Shown here piece after piece: positions 1 through 12,920 of a stretch of DNA of 64,000 nucleotides. The stretch is from Sclerurus mexicanus (taxonomy: Eukaryota; Chordata; Aves; Passeriformes; Furnariidae), in the NCBI GenBank assembly GCA_013396755.1, contig VWZF01002915.1, positions 246,272-310,271 on the forward strand, in the 5' to 3' direction. Position 1 is the first letter of the stretch; the number at the start of each line of letters is the position of its first letter. The position numbers and the translations under genes are program-made. The notes beneath the pieces are model-generated. The model searched no databases. It was not told where the DNA came from and saw only the letters and a list, made by a program, of their open reading frames with translations.

Positions 1-2458
1 CTCGCTGCCAAACGCAGCTTTCTGGTTCTCTGAGCTTCTGTCTCCTGCCCATCGCTTCCTGCCCTGCAACGGGGGAGGCGGCAAAGGCTCCAGCCAGGAG
101 CTTGGCTCTGTGAAAGCACCATTCTGTAACATGAAGTGTCATCACAGCACTATCCTTTGCTGTTTTCCCTGTGCCTCTGTCACTGTTTGAGCCACAGGCT
201 CCTGCCTCAGAGTCCTGCACAAAGCTGGTAACCCCAGGAAGGGAGTAGGACTGATACACGGTGGGAGGAGGAGGTGCTATCACTGGCTGAACAACTCCTG
301 TTTTGGTTTTTGTAAGGAAAATGGGCACTTCTAACAGGAATTTTTTTATTTGTGTAGTCACATCCCTACTTGGCCTCTGGTTTTGAAGCAGCCCCAGTGT
401 GCTCTCACTCAACCTAATGTGGTTATACTTACAGACCTACAATTCCCCTTCCAGTCTGACACCCAGCTTTTGGTTTTCATGCCATGGGGTTAATCCATTT
501 CTGACACTAATTTCACACCAGTGTCACTCTCCTAACTTCAGAGATCATTCTCATTTTCAAATTAAACAAGTGGTAGCCTCATGAGAGTCACTTTTTGTGA
601 TCAGCATTATTTAGGCAGTTGAATTCTGGCACTTCATTTCTATTCCCTGTCCGTCCCCATGATTTCCTGTGTAACACCCAACACACACACACAGAGTTCT
701 CCTGGTTGAAACACTCAATGTCTAGTTTTAGCTGTCTGGAATGAAAGAACTATTTTCATCTACCCAATGGCATTAATGGAACTGACATGATGAGTGCTCT
801 GGTTAAAAGGAGACAACCTGAGTGACCAGTTTAGGGCATTAAAAAGATATTTTATTTAACCCAGATGAAAAGGTGTGTCTCTGCTCATTTGCACAGGAGT
901 GTAATTCGCATCAGGTCCTGCAATAGGAGTAACACTTGTCTTTTTCACTTTTATATAATCTAAAAACTTCCTAAAGCTCCTCCAAGGGCCTGCAGGTTGG
1001 GGTTTTGCTGGGACTTGGCCAGCAGAAAGTGTCTCATCCTGGCAGTGATGTGAGCAGGGGTATCTGCTCAGACAGGAATGCCCCGGAACCACTCCCATCA
1101 TGGCCAAAGCTGATATTTTTTCGTCACAAATCTTCTGATGACTCTCTAATGACTTTCAGTCGGTTTGCTACACTGACCTATGATTCATTCACATTATCCC
1201 AGCTGCTGGCCTGAAACGCTCTCTTTGAGTTAGAACTGAAGTTTATTTGATCTTGATTTCCATTCGGATGTGGTTTTACACGGAGTTTGGGGTTCCATCT
1301 GGTTCAGCTGTTAAAATTCAGGATCAATACACCCCAGATTTGGAGACATGGGATGGTGGAGTTCAACCAAAATATGAAAAACAAAAACCTGACATGTCAT
1401 TAATTTTGAGATAAAAACATAAATAATTTGGAGTGGACTGGAGAAGTTCAGTTCACATAAACTTGGTCAGCACAATTCAGCAATTTTGATTTCTAGTATC
1501 TGTCTAAATAGTCATGGATGGGGCAGACAGAGTGTCTTAATTCATTCAGGAGTTGAGAAGTGGAAATTACATGTCTTTCCTCTTCATTTTCTCTGCGAAA
1601 ATCTTTTAACTAATTTATGGAGTAGTTAATCTGGTTTCGCACGTGTGTGGGTAAATGAGCATGTCGTGTGTCCTCGTGTGCAGGAGAAAAAATTATTTCC
1701 TGATGGCAAGATAATGGAAACATATTGGGGGTGAGAGAAGGGTTTCATTAGAAAAGCACAGCTTCATGAATACGATCCTTGCATACGAATCATGACTCAT
1801 CTGCTCCAGAATGAAAAAAAAAATCACTGGGAGTCAGATTATTGTACCTAACTCAACATCTAAAAGTCAGGCAACTAATTAAGCCTGGGCTGTCTCCATC
1901 CTGAGGAATAATAGATAACAGCTTCCCAAGGGTAATTCATGTCACTGTAGAATAGGTGGACAAGTCGCCTTCTGGGGATGCTTATCTCTTGACATTGACT
2001 GCAGAAGCTACACAGATAGCTTAGAATAAATGCCTGGTTTTCAGGCACAGGAATACAGCAAGAGAAACCCCTGCCTTACAGTCTAGTGGTAGAATTAGGA
2101 CTTAAAATGAGAGCTTAAAAGGTTGCTGTTTCCTAGCAGTTAGAATAACCTGGCCCAAATAAGAAGCAGCCCGTCAGCAGCCAGAATAACCCAAGGCAAT
2201 GTGAAATTAAAAGCAGCCTTCATTAAAACTGCCATGGAAAAGTGTTTATATCTGTGGGAGGCATGTCTGGTCACTAAATAATATAGGATGATAACAATGA
2301 AAGAGATAAATGAATAGAGGGATGTGGAGTAAGTAATGCTGACAAATCTCAGAGTTAAGTAATGGAAGTTGAAGGTTGTGGACAGTGTCTGCTTTCACGA
2401 CATGTAAAGTTAATCCAGGTCAGAGCCTCTCTCAGAGGCCTATTGGAAAGACCTATTG
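1..2458. other. gene-free stretch, left edge
   Basis: No coding exon could be supported on either strand. The longest open frames are about 60-85 codons and show no family resemblance or coherent splice signals. The only small-scale structure is a short (AC)n run at 680-693 and ordinary A/T tracts. It is probably intergenic DNA of the desert downstream of SLC17A9. Confidence 0.6.
680..693. repeat. (AC)7 microsatellite
   Basis: An uninterrupted AC dinucleotide run of about seven units. It is short and sits in otherwise unremarkable sequence, so it is only a candidate length polymorphism. Confidence 0.85.
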
Positions 2459-2752
2459 AGTCATGGAATCATGGAATAGTTTAGGTTGGAATACCCCTCC
2501 AAGGTCATCAAGTCCAAGCACTGCCAAGCCCACCATTAAACCATGTTCCCAAGTGCCACATCCACATCTTTTAAATCCCTCCAAGAATGGGGACTCCGCC
2601 ACTGCCCTGGGCAGCCTGTTCCAGTGCTGGACAACCCTTTTGGTGAGGACAGTTTTCCTGCTATCTAAATCTTCCCTGGCACAACTTGAGGCTGCCAACT
2701 TCCTCTTCTTCTTTGCTTGTTACTTGGGAGAAGAGACTGATCCCCAGGCAAA
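2459..2752 (-). mobile_element. CR1 LINE fragment, 3' end
   Basis: The plus strand opens with the reverse complement of the CR1 3' tail (repeated TCATGGAA units, then a stretch related to GGTTTGGGTTGGAAGGG). It continues through the CR1 3' UTR and end of ORF2 region, reading CCTGGGCAGCCTGTTCCAG and then ACTTGGGAGAAGAGACTGA. The element therefore lies on the minus strand and is 5'-truncated, as is usual for avian CR1. Several indels and substitutions against the family pattern suggest an old, immobile copy. Small open frames over it are remnants or shadows and not host genes. Confidence 0.85.
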
Positions 2753-3569
2753 CTGAATTTATCACAAGATCTTTGAGTGAGGTCAGATTTGTACTTCTCT
2801 GTTGCCCAGGAGCTGTGAGCTGAACATGGTGATGTTATTTGCTGTAAGAAGATGATGTTCAGACACACTGCAAAAATCAGCCCACATGAACCTAGTGAAA
2901 AGTCCCACTTCCACAGTTATAAAGTGAAAAAAGCAGTGCACATCCAAGATGGCATTTTGCACCTGAGAACGGAGTAAATAGTAATGAATTTCTGAAATGC
3001 ATAGTATGGCACTGCATTGTACACTTCCATCTGACTATAATGCCATGTGAAAGTGGCCTGATGCGGAATGTTGTATGTCCTGATATATTCTGGAGCTTCT
3101 GTGAACAAATATTAAGAGGGCTGTGAAGCTGTCACACTTTGTAAAGGCTGCTCAGAGGTTGTAGATTTAGTAGCTACAATTCTAAAATGCAATTGTGCTT
3201 TTAAAGCTTTTCTTTTCCCTGGGTGGAGCCTTCACAGACACCCAGAAGGTTGTTTAATTGATGTCCATAACTCTTCCATGGTTAAAGTAGGGCAGTAGAG
3301 AGGGCACCGAACCACAGCTGCACTGTGATTTACTATCAAGGTTTGACAACATATCAACCAGAAAATACTCTTAATTTCCCCTCAAACACAGCAAGTCTTC
3401 CATCCAAGATATCCACAAATTCTGAAATTCAGTGATGGAGTGAGGGCAGAGAGAGTCATCGCATTTAACCCATGGCTGCCACATTTTTCATCCCTACAAG
3501 GACATTAAATGCAATAAAATGAGTCCTGGTGGAAGTGTGTGTCTCCCTGAAGTGGGCGAACGATAGGTT

Positions 3570-4180
3570 AAGAGAAAGCAAATGAAAGGTAAGATTAATA
3601 GCATTTATCATGGCAGATAGACTAGCAGTTTGCTAATTAAAGATGTTAGAACATAGAAGCAGCCAAGGATCAGTGGCTTTTAATGAGGATGTTGTAGGGT
3701 GATTTAGGTCTAATTTTCTGCTTAATAAGGCTGGTTTAAAAAGTAATTTTGTTGGGATGTGACTCTCCTAAACCTGTTCATTATCAGTGATGGGACTTCA
3801 CTTCAACACTCCAGGAAATGTTGTGTTTAATTAATATTGTGTCGGCAAGTGGATATGCTGACAGATGAGAAAAAAATTGATGAAGAACTTTCAAGGACAT
3901 TGACTTCATTACACAGCTTCATTATAGCCTGAATAACTGGCTAAATATGTCGTTGGAAAGATAATGTGCCACTTTTAACTCTTTTCTGTGTGTTGTTCGT
4001 GCAAGTAAGCAGAGTATTTTTTCAAAAGAGCCACTATTAGAAAAAAACAACATTAAGGGAGCAGTTCTACAACATTTTCTTATTGATGCATTCCCTCTAT
4101 GATGTTTCTAACTGATGGTGGACCATGTAAAGCAATATACTGTAGATTATTTACATTAATTCATCAACCCTTTTGCTTGA
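3570..4180. promoter_or_regulatory. possible conserved non-coding element
   Basis: An AT-rich, repeat-free stretch without useful open frames. It contains several TAAT/ATTA cores, including a TTTAATTAATATT stretch near 3827-3839, and TGACAGATG-type motifs. Composition alone suggests regulatory DNA; conservation cannot be seen from a single sequence. Confidence 0.25.
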
Positions 4181-4319
4181 GCAGAATATGACATTCTTCA
4201 TCATTGGGTAATTTTCCACAGAGCTCCTGAGACAACAGTTGCAATTAATTTAAAATACTTATATTTCTCTGAACAAAACAGCATCCTGAAGTATAGGAAT
4301 GGATTGACCAGGGTGTTAA

Positions 4320-4376
4320 GATATATATATAAAGATAGATATATATGTTTATGTTTATGTATATGTATCTCATATA
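4320..4376. repeat. AT/TATG low-complexity repeat
   Basis: A run of TA dinucleotides followed by imperfect TATGTTTATG and TATATGTAT units. Low-complexity sequence that creates meaningless Y/I-rich open frames on the minus strand. Confidence 0.75.
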
Positions 4377-5640
4377 CAAACATACACTTAACTTTATGCA
4401 TTTGGGCTTATTGAAGCAAAATTTAATGTCCAAAAAAGCCCTAAATATTTTGCTTCTATACAGAAAGGGATCAATTTTAGCACAGTGAATCACAACTGGG
4501 TTGCATATAGGCAGGGATGACTGCCATACCCTGCTATGAGAGCTGAGGGAGGCAGGTCCTTAGTGGCACATGAGGCAGGAATGCTTTCAGTATCTGTCAT
4601 GCCAAAACCTGGGTACCTGGGAGGGATCTCAAACTTATCTTTTCCTCTCAGCTCAGAAGAGCTACACAGCAATCCTTACTGCCCACCGAGGAACACGAGT
4701 CTTAGGTCTGACTCAAGTGGATTTGGATCCTGAACTGGTAGTTGCTGCTTCTTCAGCATCCTTTAACTCTTTAATGATTTTCTTTGCAAACAGATTCACC
4801 TTTCCACTTGCTAAGGTTAAACTATGAGAAAATCACCCTATGAAACAATTCAAAAAAAGAGACTCTACCAATTCAACTAATTTTTGGCCACTGTAGTAGT
4901 TCTCAGTTGTTTGCAGACCACCCTCTGCCACCTCACCAAACTTCCAACCAGAAAACGAGGCAAAGATGATCTGTTTCAGACTAGATGATGCGACCCAAGT
5001 GTGACCGCAGAGACTTTGGGTTGGGGTCCTCTGATCTGTCTTGTAAGACTTTTTACAGCAGGAAAAAAACAACTTCAAATCTGATCTTTTAAACAGGGGA
5101 TGGGAGAGAAAAAGCAAAGTACTGAGCACAGGGCCTGGAGCATTGTTTAATTGGGGGATACAGAAAAAACATCCAAACGGTCTCTTAGAAGCTTCCTAGA
5201 GAAAAATAGGTTGAGCAACAAACCATTGGCTTTTTCTGGGTTTCAGTTGCCTTTTCTTTGAGAAATATGACTGTCTAAGGAATAAAAGGAAATAAAACAA
5301 AGAAACAAAGATCAACCTTTGGGGCTGAAAGCAGCAGAAGAAAAAAAATATTTTCAATCTTAATCATTAAGGTTATTAGCCAAGAGAAGAGGCCCAGGCA
5401 GGGGAAGGAGAAGAGGCGCTGACTGGAGGCGACAGCTGGAGTTTATCTGATGCGTCAGTTCTCTTTAACACCTCCATCTCGTGGCTGCTGTCACCTTCAG
5501 ATGAGGGCTTTTACAGGACAGGATTCAGGAGAGCATTCTGCCATATCAGCCCTGTTACACACCACAGAGCTTTGTCTCCATCACAGTATTTGCCTTACAT
5601 TCCTCTTTCCCATAGCTACAGGGAGACCCACACACCGGAG

Positions 5641-5665
5641 TATGTCTGTGTCTGTGTCTGTGTAG
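5641..5665. repeat. (TGTCTG)n short tandem repeat
   Basis: About three and a half copies of a TGTCTG hexamer. This is a simple repeat, and the serine-valine tail of the overlapping open frame comes from it. Confidence 0.75.
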
Positions 5666-6471
5666 CCATGGGCACCTGTGTAACTGGACACTCACCCAGC
5701 ACCTCTGAGCTCTGCCCATGTGCCAGCACCCATTAATAATGACTCATTATTTTTTTACCCTTGGTAATATGAAGGTAACACTCAGCCCAACTGCTCGATG
5801 GAAGAGGAGCAGACAGCATCCTGTCATCACCACAAAGCTGAACCCACTCCAACACCTTATGCCTAGAGAAACTCAGTGAGATATCCTGGGTTTGGAAAAG
5901 AGGAAGGGACTAAGCAAAGCCATCAATCTCTCCCCAGGCTGGCTGTGTTGGCACATGTATAATGACCTGGCTAATGAGTAATTGCAGGATTAGAACCTCA
6001 GAGTTCAAACATCGCGGAGGGGCATCTGTCAGTGGAGCAAACCTCTGCCTGGCAGAGGAATGATGCTCTGAGACACTCGTTTGGATCAGCCTGTGGGAGA
6101 GAAGGTGCCTGGGGGATGTAATGCTGCCTGAGCCTGTTAAACATGCAGATCCCAGGAAAGTGACTGTAGCTGTCTGCTTACAGGTTCAGCTGGCCCATCT
6201 TGCACATGGCCGTGGGGAGATGGTGTGCAGAGCCCATGCGTGTTCAGTACCTATCACCCATGTCATGTGTGCATTGGGAAAGCAGTTTTTCCACACTGGC
6301 AGCAGGGGAGACCTGGGAAGTGGCATTTCGGGGTGCCATTAAATGTGCCACTAAATGGGCCATTGTCTGTCAGTAATTTCTCATCCCACCTACTGTGGAG
6401 GACAGCAAGGGCCTAACCACTCCTAGATGAGAGCTGGAGTCATATCCAGCTTGCCTCCTGTGGATACCCAC

Positions 6472-6628
6472 CTTGAACACCACAGCTGCCTCTCTCTCCT
6501 CAGTGAGGACATAGTCAGGGTCGTGCACCTTTGGTAGCAGAAATTTTCTGAATTGCTCGTCTTTCAGCATTTTAAGTGGCATGACAAGCACAAACCCTAA
6601 TGCACAGAGGAGATCATCCAGTCCATTT
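6472..6628 (-). other. orphan exon-like open frame
   Basis: On the minus strand 52 codons stay open between an AG (complement of 6629-6630) and a GTGGGT donor-like site whose GT is the complement of 6470-6471. The encoded segment has a hydrophobic part (LLCALGFVLVMPLKML) followed by a charged part (KDEQFRKFLLPKVHDPDY, then LTEEREAAVVFK). It looks protein-like and ends at a plausible AAG|GTGGGT junction. I do not recognise a family, no partner exons were found, and the upstream pyrimidine tract is poor. It could be one exon of an unknown gene, an old pseudo-exon or a chance open frame; chance is quite possible at this length. Confidence 0.2.
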
Positions 6629-8472
6629 CTTAATACTCATCCCCATAAAAATGTTATTTGCCAATAAGGGTTTAAACAGCCTGGAAATGAGGCTCAGGGA
6701 AAATTTTGTGTCATTAGCCGAAAACATGTTTGTTTTTAAGGGCTGGGATAATTTTCTCAAGGAACCGTTCTATAGTGCTCTGGCAATTTTGAAGACCACC
6801 TCGTCTGGAGACAGTAGGTTTGGGCCACCCTAAAGTGTATGTTGAAGTGAGGCTGTCAGAGCAATGTCATTGCCAATAGGGTTCCCCATCCATATCCTCT
6901 GCCAACACTCTCAGGTGGAAATCACTGTGTGCTCAAGTATTGGGGCATTATCACTATCATGTTATCATTATCTAACTAACCAATGGTGTCCACTGCATTA
7001 TTAGCCACTTAGTGCACTTGTTCCACTGTGATTTAGTTGGTTATGTGGCAGTCCCCCTCACATGGGATTTGGTCCTTGGTTTTCCAAGGTTGGGCAGCCA
7101 GAAATATCACAAGGACTTTATCTAAATAAACATCCTCCTTACCTTGGTCCATGGAGGATGTGCCTTACCTTTTTAGCTGCATTTAAATGCATTGGTTACA
7201 TGTTAGTGCCGGTGTGTGTTCTGATGTAAATCATGCTCAGTGTATGGCTCCCCATTCTCTGTGGATATCTTGGTTTTAATGGCTTTATCTGTGCTACTTG
7301 TGTAAATAATGCAAGCCAGGGTCCAGTCACTGTGCTCCCTCTCTCCTGAGCCAATTCTTGGGACAGAGGAACCTCCTAATCCCCCTTCCAGGACCTGCCA
7401 TCCTGGCATTAACCTCAGGGCGACAAGACCAGTCTGTGTTTTACATCAAGCTCTGTAGTGACAACCCGCAACATCCCTTTTGTCTGTGCTTTTATCCCAC
7501 TTCCTGGCACCTCTGACCTGAACAAGCCAAGGTGTAGCCATGCCCAGGGCAGTGGCACTGGGACACCTCTGTGGGTCTGTCAAGCTGTTCCTCTGCTTTC
7601 TCCAGTCATATGTTACATTTAGCTACAGCAGATCCTTGTCTTAAATACACAGCAACCCTTTTTATTTTCTGGTAATCCTCAGCCATAAACGCTGGTAAAT
7701 GTATCAGACCTCAGGGTTACGTGTCCAGTGTGGAGTGCCAACCTTTTCCCAGGTGTAACCTTCACCTGCAAAGTGTGCAGCTTTCTTCTACCTCCCACTT
7801 CATTACTGGTGAAAAATCTGCCTCCTTCCACTTCTAGCTGCCTGATGCATGCTGCAGTCAAAGAAGAGCTTAGATTTGCTTGGAAACAAATGATTTATGG
7901 CAGGGAATGTTATTCCCAGACCAGCAAAGCTAAGAAGTAAATGCAAGTTTTTTCTCAAAAATGAAGTTTTTCAGAGCCTGTTAAGCTCAACATGCATTGA
8001 GGTGGAAACTTTAGCCCTCTCCGTGTGAACATACATGTGGCTAAAGCTGCTTAAAATTGGGATAAATAAGTGTGATGTGGGGAGCTGATCCAAATTTTTG
8101 CTTGGGACAGGAAGACCCAGGTGTCTGGATGCCCCACCATGGGCACTGCACTCCAGCTTGGATGTGAGATTCTTGTGCCAGGGATTGTTATCTTCTGTCT
8201 GACAGGCAAGAGAATCAGAGTTTTATTCTCCTTTGGCTTCTCTTACTCCTGAGCTTGGTGCTTAATTGTTCTCTGGCAAAGGGGCTAATTAATTCCTGTG
8301 CAGGGCAATTAAAACACATCAGATGTGATCGGTTTTGCAGCGCTGACAATGAGGTGCTACAGAAAGTAGCCTGGACAGGGAAAATACACATTCCCACTTG
8401 CCTTCTAATCTTGCTGCAAATGCAGCTGAATCCCCGGGGTGTGGGGCGTGTTCAGACTGAGTTCAGGCCACA

Positions 8473-8490
8473 AGGAGGAGGAGGAGGAGG
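8473..8490. repeat. (AGG)n microsatellite
   Basis: Six AGG units. They give the overlapping 151-codon plus-strand open frame its poly-glycine tract, which argues that this frame is not a gene. Confidence 0.8.
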
Positions 8491-9559
8491 CAGCCGCATT
8501 TTTGAAGGGGAGCTTCTCATTCATCCTCTCTCCTGCTCTGGGATTGGCAGGGGGAAGCTTAGTTTAGTTACTGAAATTGAGATCTTGTCTGCAGGGCCAG
8601 AGGGTGAGAGACCCCAACCTCTCTGCTGGGCACTTACTGTTCCACTGACAGTGTCCCAGGTTGTCTCTAACACCCTGGTGTCACAGTGCCATCCCACAGG
8701 GAGGAGCTGACATGCCTAGGGACAGGTGGGAGATCAGTGGCAGGGTAGGACATCACATCACGACTGGCTGGATCACCTAGAGGTGAAAATTTGGAAAGAA
8801 AGGGTGGTAATAACCCAGGTGTGTCAGCAGCACATACATGATGCCAGCACATGTATATTGGCTGCACATACACTGGTTCACAAGAAGAGCCTGTTGCTCA
8901 CTCCTGTGGTTTCTGGATTATCTCAACTGAGCATTCACCTTCAGGGCTGGAGCAGAGAGTCCTTCAGTACACCCTTTATAAATATTTAGATGAAATTTTG
9001 AAGCAAGAATGCCATTAGAAATTTGGCTCTTTGTAGGCTGTTGTATAATCTATTACAATGCACAATTATGTAATTGTCAGATATCCAAGAGTTTAGTATT
9101 TTGCAACATGCCAAAATCAAAAGTGTGCTCTTATTAACATCTCAAGTGTACTAAGTGTTTGGTAAATACTGGAAGATACATTTCTTGCCCCAGAGAACAT
9201 GCAGTCTGAAAAATTAATATTGATTCTAGACAAATCAATGTTTGCTTACTAAAATCATGTGCTGAATACTTTATAAGCATCCACTCAGCTGCAGGGATGT
9301 TGCAGGCTGTCTTCCTGCAATGAAACACAGCCTGAGTCTGTATGCAAGGCTTGACATTTCTGTGCAGCTTTAAAATTGTGGCAATAATGTTATTTAACAA
9401 CATCTTCCGTCAGTAAGAGTGAAGGTAAAAAAAAAATCAGACTTTTTCTCTGCAGATCTCCAATGGGTTTCTCCTAGGCAAGGCCCATGTACATTAATAC
9501 AAATCATATTTTATGTTACTCACAGGACATAGAGATAATCAGAAAGCTATCTTCATAAA

Positions 9560-9850
9560 CAGAGGGTTATTCATAATCCCTCACATGGCATTTCAATTAT
9601 CAGTCTGATGACGATGTGACATTATGGATGAGGTTGTGATTAAATTTTCTTGTGTAATGACCCTAAGTAAATCTTTGCAATTTTCATTTTGCAGAGATTT
9701 AATATAGATTGGTGGCCTGTTGTTTGGCCCCTGTTTAATCCAAAATCGCTCATTAAATTGGGACCAGTAAACATCTGATGATTGCATTTCATGGACTGAG
9801 CTATGAATTTAACATATTAAATCCACATTCCAGATGGATATAAGCATCTG
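9560..9850. promoter_or_regulatory. possible conserved non-coding element
   Basis: Balanced-to-AT-rich, repeat-free sequence with clustered homeodomain-like cores (CAATTATC, GATTAAAT, TTTAATCC, CATTAAAT) and ATGATTGCATTTCAT, which carries an octamer-like half. No splice-linked coding frame is present. Called on composition and motif density only. Confidence 0.25.
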
Positions 9851-10199
9851 TTCTCATTATGGTTATTGGTGTTAATCTGAAACCCTGACCTGTTTCTCCT
9901 AACATTACTCATATTAAATTCCATCCCCAATTCTAACATATATTGGCATGAGGGCAGAAGATAGCTAAAATACCTTCACGTGCACATAATCCAGTGAAAG
10001 ATTAACATCAGAAATTAGGGGACAAATGACATGAACTTCTTGTTCCCAGAAGGTGGCTTTCATTGCTGCAGCATGTAAAACAACTGCTTTTGTTCTCAAG
10101 CATTGAAAAAAAACCGGCAGTCAATTCTATTTGACCACGTACTTGCTAATCACCAGGCTTGAGCTGTATCCTTTACAGAGCAGCACAGCCCTAATTTGT

Positions 10200-10560
10200 A
10201 AATCTGATTTGTCACTAGATCTCGACAGAGTTTGACCCCACATCTTACAAGCACTTGCCTGGCAGCAGCCGGGCTCCTCTGCTCCAGAAACACTCAGCTC
10301 AAAGTCAAATTAATCGGTGACTTCCAAAGACCATTAGGAAGAAGATATGTGTTCCAGGGCTGCTGAGAGCTTCTCCACACTGAATGATTCATGTTTATTG
10401 CAGCTGGGGCATTTATTTATTAGATTGCTCGGTGTAATGGGAAATTTAAAATGACACACATTGTATTACAGGGAGGCTTAGCAAAATATTATCTCCCTGT
10501 TATTGTAAATCAAACAATTCTCAATGTCAGCTCGGATCACCTTTGCTCAGCAGAAGTTTT
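10200..10560. promoter_or_regulatory. possible conserved non-coding element
   Basis: A repeat-free stretch with TTTATTTATTAGATTG, ATTTAAAATGACAC and TTATTGTAAATCAAACAATT, giving several forkhead- and homeodomain-like cores, and a CAGCTG E-box near 10401. No coding frame is supported. This is a composition-based guess at an enhancer-like element. Confidence 0.25.
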
Positions 10561-12170
10561 TTCCAGAGGGCTTGTATAGTTCCTTAGATACATGTTTTGC
10601 TTTACTTTGTGCAAGCATGCCCTCTTCCCAAGCTGAGCTGTGAGATAGCACAGCTCAGTGCTGCAGACTGGGTTGGGATCCTGATTATAATCCTGGGTTT
10701 ACCTGGGTGTTCACACCCAGGTCATGCGCATAAAGGATCAGACAATTCAGCCCCATGGAAAAAAAGAGATGAGCCAGGAGGGTGGGTGTAGTTATTGCCT
10801 TGAAAAGGAGGAAAACAATCAATATTTTAAGGGAGCAGAATTAGATCTGTTCTATGCACTTTGTACTAAAAGTCACAAAATTCATTAGCTGAGGCCCCAG
10901 GGTTTTTCTGGATTGTTGGGCAGGAGGGCGGGATGGATCCAACCTCTGGAGTGCTGGGAGAGGAAAAGACAGTCAGGAAAACTGTAAATACCAGAAAAGC
11001 CTGGGTGAATACTAGTAAAGACAGGCTGAAGCCAAAAATCTGAGCTTAGCCCATCAATGGGGCTTGCCCTCCTGTAGCACCTTCCCTTGGTCGAGGCTCT
11101 CTGCATGCAGACCATGAGTGACTATAGTAAAGAAAAAGCTTTAGGAGGAAGGCTTTGGAGGGGTCTGAGCATCAGATATTCACCTGCCAAATATAAACAC
11201 TGTCCCTGCAGAAAATGTACCAAAGGTCTCGTTAGTGGTCAAGAAATGAGATGCTGGGCAGTCTGTAAAATTTCCCTGTAATTTTAACAGGTTGAAAAGT
11301 GCAGAAACACAAATGTATTGTTTCTAATATGAACGGAAATTTGACATAAAATAAGGGAAAAGAAGACTTAAATATGTACTAGATACTAGAGTGCATCATC
11401 TACACACAGAAAACTCTGGTGCAGCCTCCTGTACCCATTTTGTAATGGGACAAAAGTCTGATCTCTGAATTAGCATCTCAGTGGCCACAGAAAGGAAGCA
11501 GGCTCAAAGAACTGCAGTGTCCAGTGGGGGAAAATGCCCACTAAGGTGTGTATTCACCACCGTTAGGGGTTGTAACAGAAGGACAAGAAAACTCCATCGC
11601 TGTCATTAGTAATTAAGGCTGCATCACTCAGGGCAGAGCTCTGTGTGTGCGTGTGCAATGAGGCTAATTAGCACCAGTGCACTGTGTGATTGAAAGGGTT
11701 TGGTGCAGGAGAGCACACAGAGGGGCTCACCAGCAAGGCTGGATGCACTTCAGTCCAAGCAGTTTGATTTGGGCTCCCCGCCCAGGCTCAGAGGTGACCA
11801 AAGGGTTGGTACCATTCACCAGCATCTGCTGGTGTTGGGATGATGGCAGTGGGTGCACAAGTGCAGTGTGAGGAAATGCTGCCTAAAATGATCGACCCAA
11901 AGTCATTTTTGCTCCAGAGTATTTATTTTTATATCCAGGTGACACTGCATCAGTTTTTTGCCAGGTTGGTCTCGGGATGAGCTGGCAGCAGCCATTTGGG
12001 TGGGTGGGCATCAACAAGAGTCACCATCTTAGCAGAGTGGGGCAACGGGAAGCAGACAGGGAGAGGGGTCCTGGAGGAGCCGCTCTGACAGAGGGCATCA
12101 CAGTGAGTGTGTGTGCACGAGATGCCTGGGCTTAACCACAACATGAGGTGATGCTTTTTTGGATCACTCT

Positions 12171-12277
12171 AATGGAAGGTGTGCCTGCCTGTGGCAGGGG
12201 GTTGGAACTAAATGAGCTTTGAGGTTAATTCCAACCTAAACCGTCCTGTGATTCTTATGATTCTATGATATGATTCT
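12171..12277 (+). mobile_element. CR1 LINE fragment, extreme 3' end
   Basis: About 105 bases of the CR1 3' terminus in plus orientation: a GGAAGGTGTGCCTGCC stretch, a GGGGGTTGGAACTAAATGA stretch and the terminal repeats TGATTCTTATGATTCTATGA. It is strongly 5'-truncated and cannot be autonomous. Confidence 0.85.
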
Positions 12278-12589
12278 AGCTACTGGTGCTCCCACTGGCT
12301 ACAGCCCATGGCCACAGCACTGTGTGCGTGCAGGAGCAAACACGCAGTAGTAGATCTCCCTCATCACCAAGAGATTTCCACAGCCCAAATGTGGAACAAG
12401 TGGACCTAGAGATCTAGTAGACCTAGAGTAAATCAGAATTAAAAATACCCTCCCCAGGAACAGATTGACACCTTTTTAAACAGAGGAAGGAACTCTCTGT
12501 GACAAGGAGGCCAATTCATCCCAGGCTTCAAAATAAGGATTTTTAAGGGGGGATAACGCTGAATGCTGATTCGGGGGAACTATCCGGTA

Positions 12590-12920
12590 GCTTCCAGCAC
12601 AATGGCCCAAGGATTTTAATTGCTTGTTAACTACTACTGTCGCACACAAGTTAGCAAAGCTGAAGCCGTCTGACATAAATCACATGTATCAGCCCAATAA
12701 ATCTCCTCTCGAAGTGACAGCTTTGCAGACAGCAGTGAATTAGAGCGGCCGATGCACAGACCTGTACGTACAACTGCCGCCTGCAAACCGCTGACAGATC
12801 TGTTGAGACCAAAACACTTGGCATTCTGCTAATGTCTGTCATTATCGTGATTGATACAGCCCCTCTATCACACTCTGCAGTTGTCTACATTTGCAAAGCT
12901 TTATTAAATTACTGCGTCTC
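12590..12920. promoter_or_regulatory. possible conserved non-coding element
   Basis: Repeat-free sequence of mixed composition with GTTAACTA, CCAATAAATC, GTGATTGATACAG and GCAAAGCTTTATTAAATTAC motifs. It contains several intact CpGs (for example GTCGCAC, AGCGGCCGATG, ACTGCGTC), unusual for decayed intergenic DNA. It looks constrained, but this cannot be tested here. Confidence 0.3.

Larger units (their letters stand above)
2753..12170. other. gene-poor intergenic DNA with possible conserved non-coding elements
   Basis: No gene could be established. The stretch contains AT-rich, repeat-free segments of the kind often conserved among amniotes (about 3570-4180, 9560-9850 and 10200-10560). It also has an AT-repeat patch at 4320-4376, short tandem repeats at 5641-5665 and 8473-8490, and one exon-like open frame on the minus strand at 6472-6628, listed separately. 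No RNA gene was recognised. Confidence 0.5.

Noticed and set aside
4201..4493. Y/I-rich minus frames
   Set aside because: They are translations of the AT/TATG low-complexity repeat.
8255..8710. 151-codon plus frame
   Set aside because: It includes a poly-glycine made by an AGG microsatellite, with no splice signals or recognisable family.
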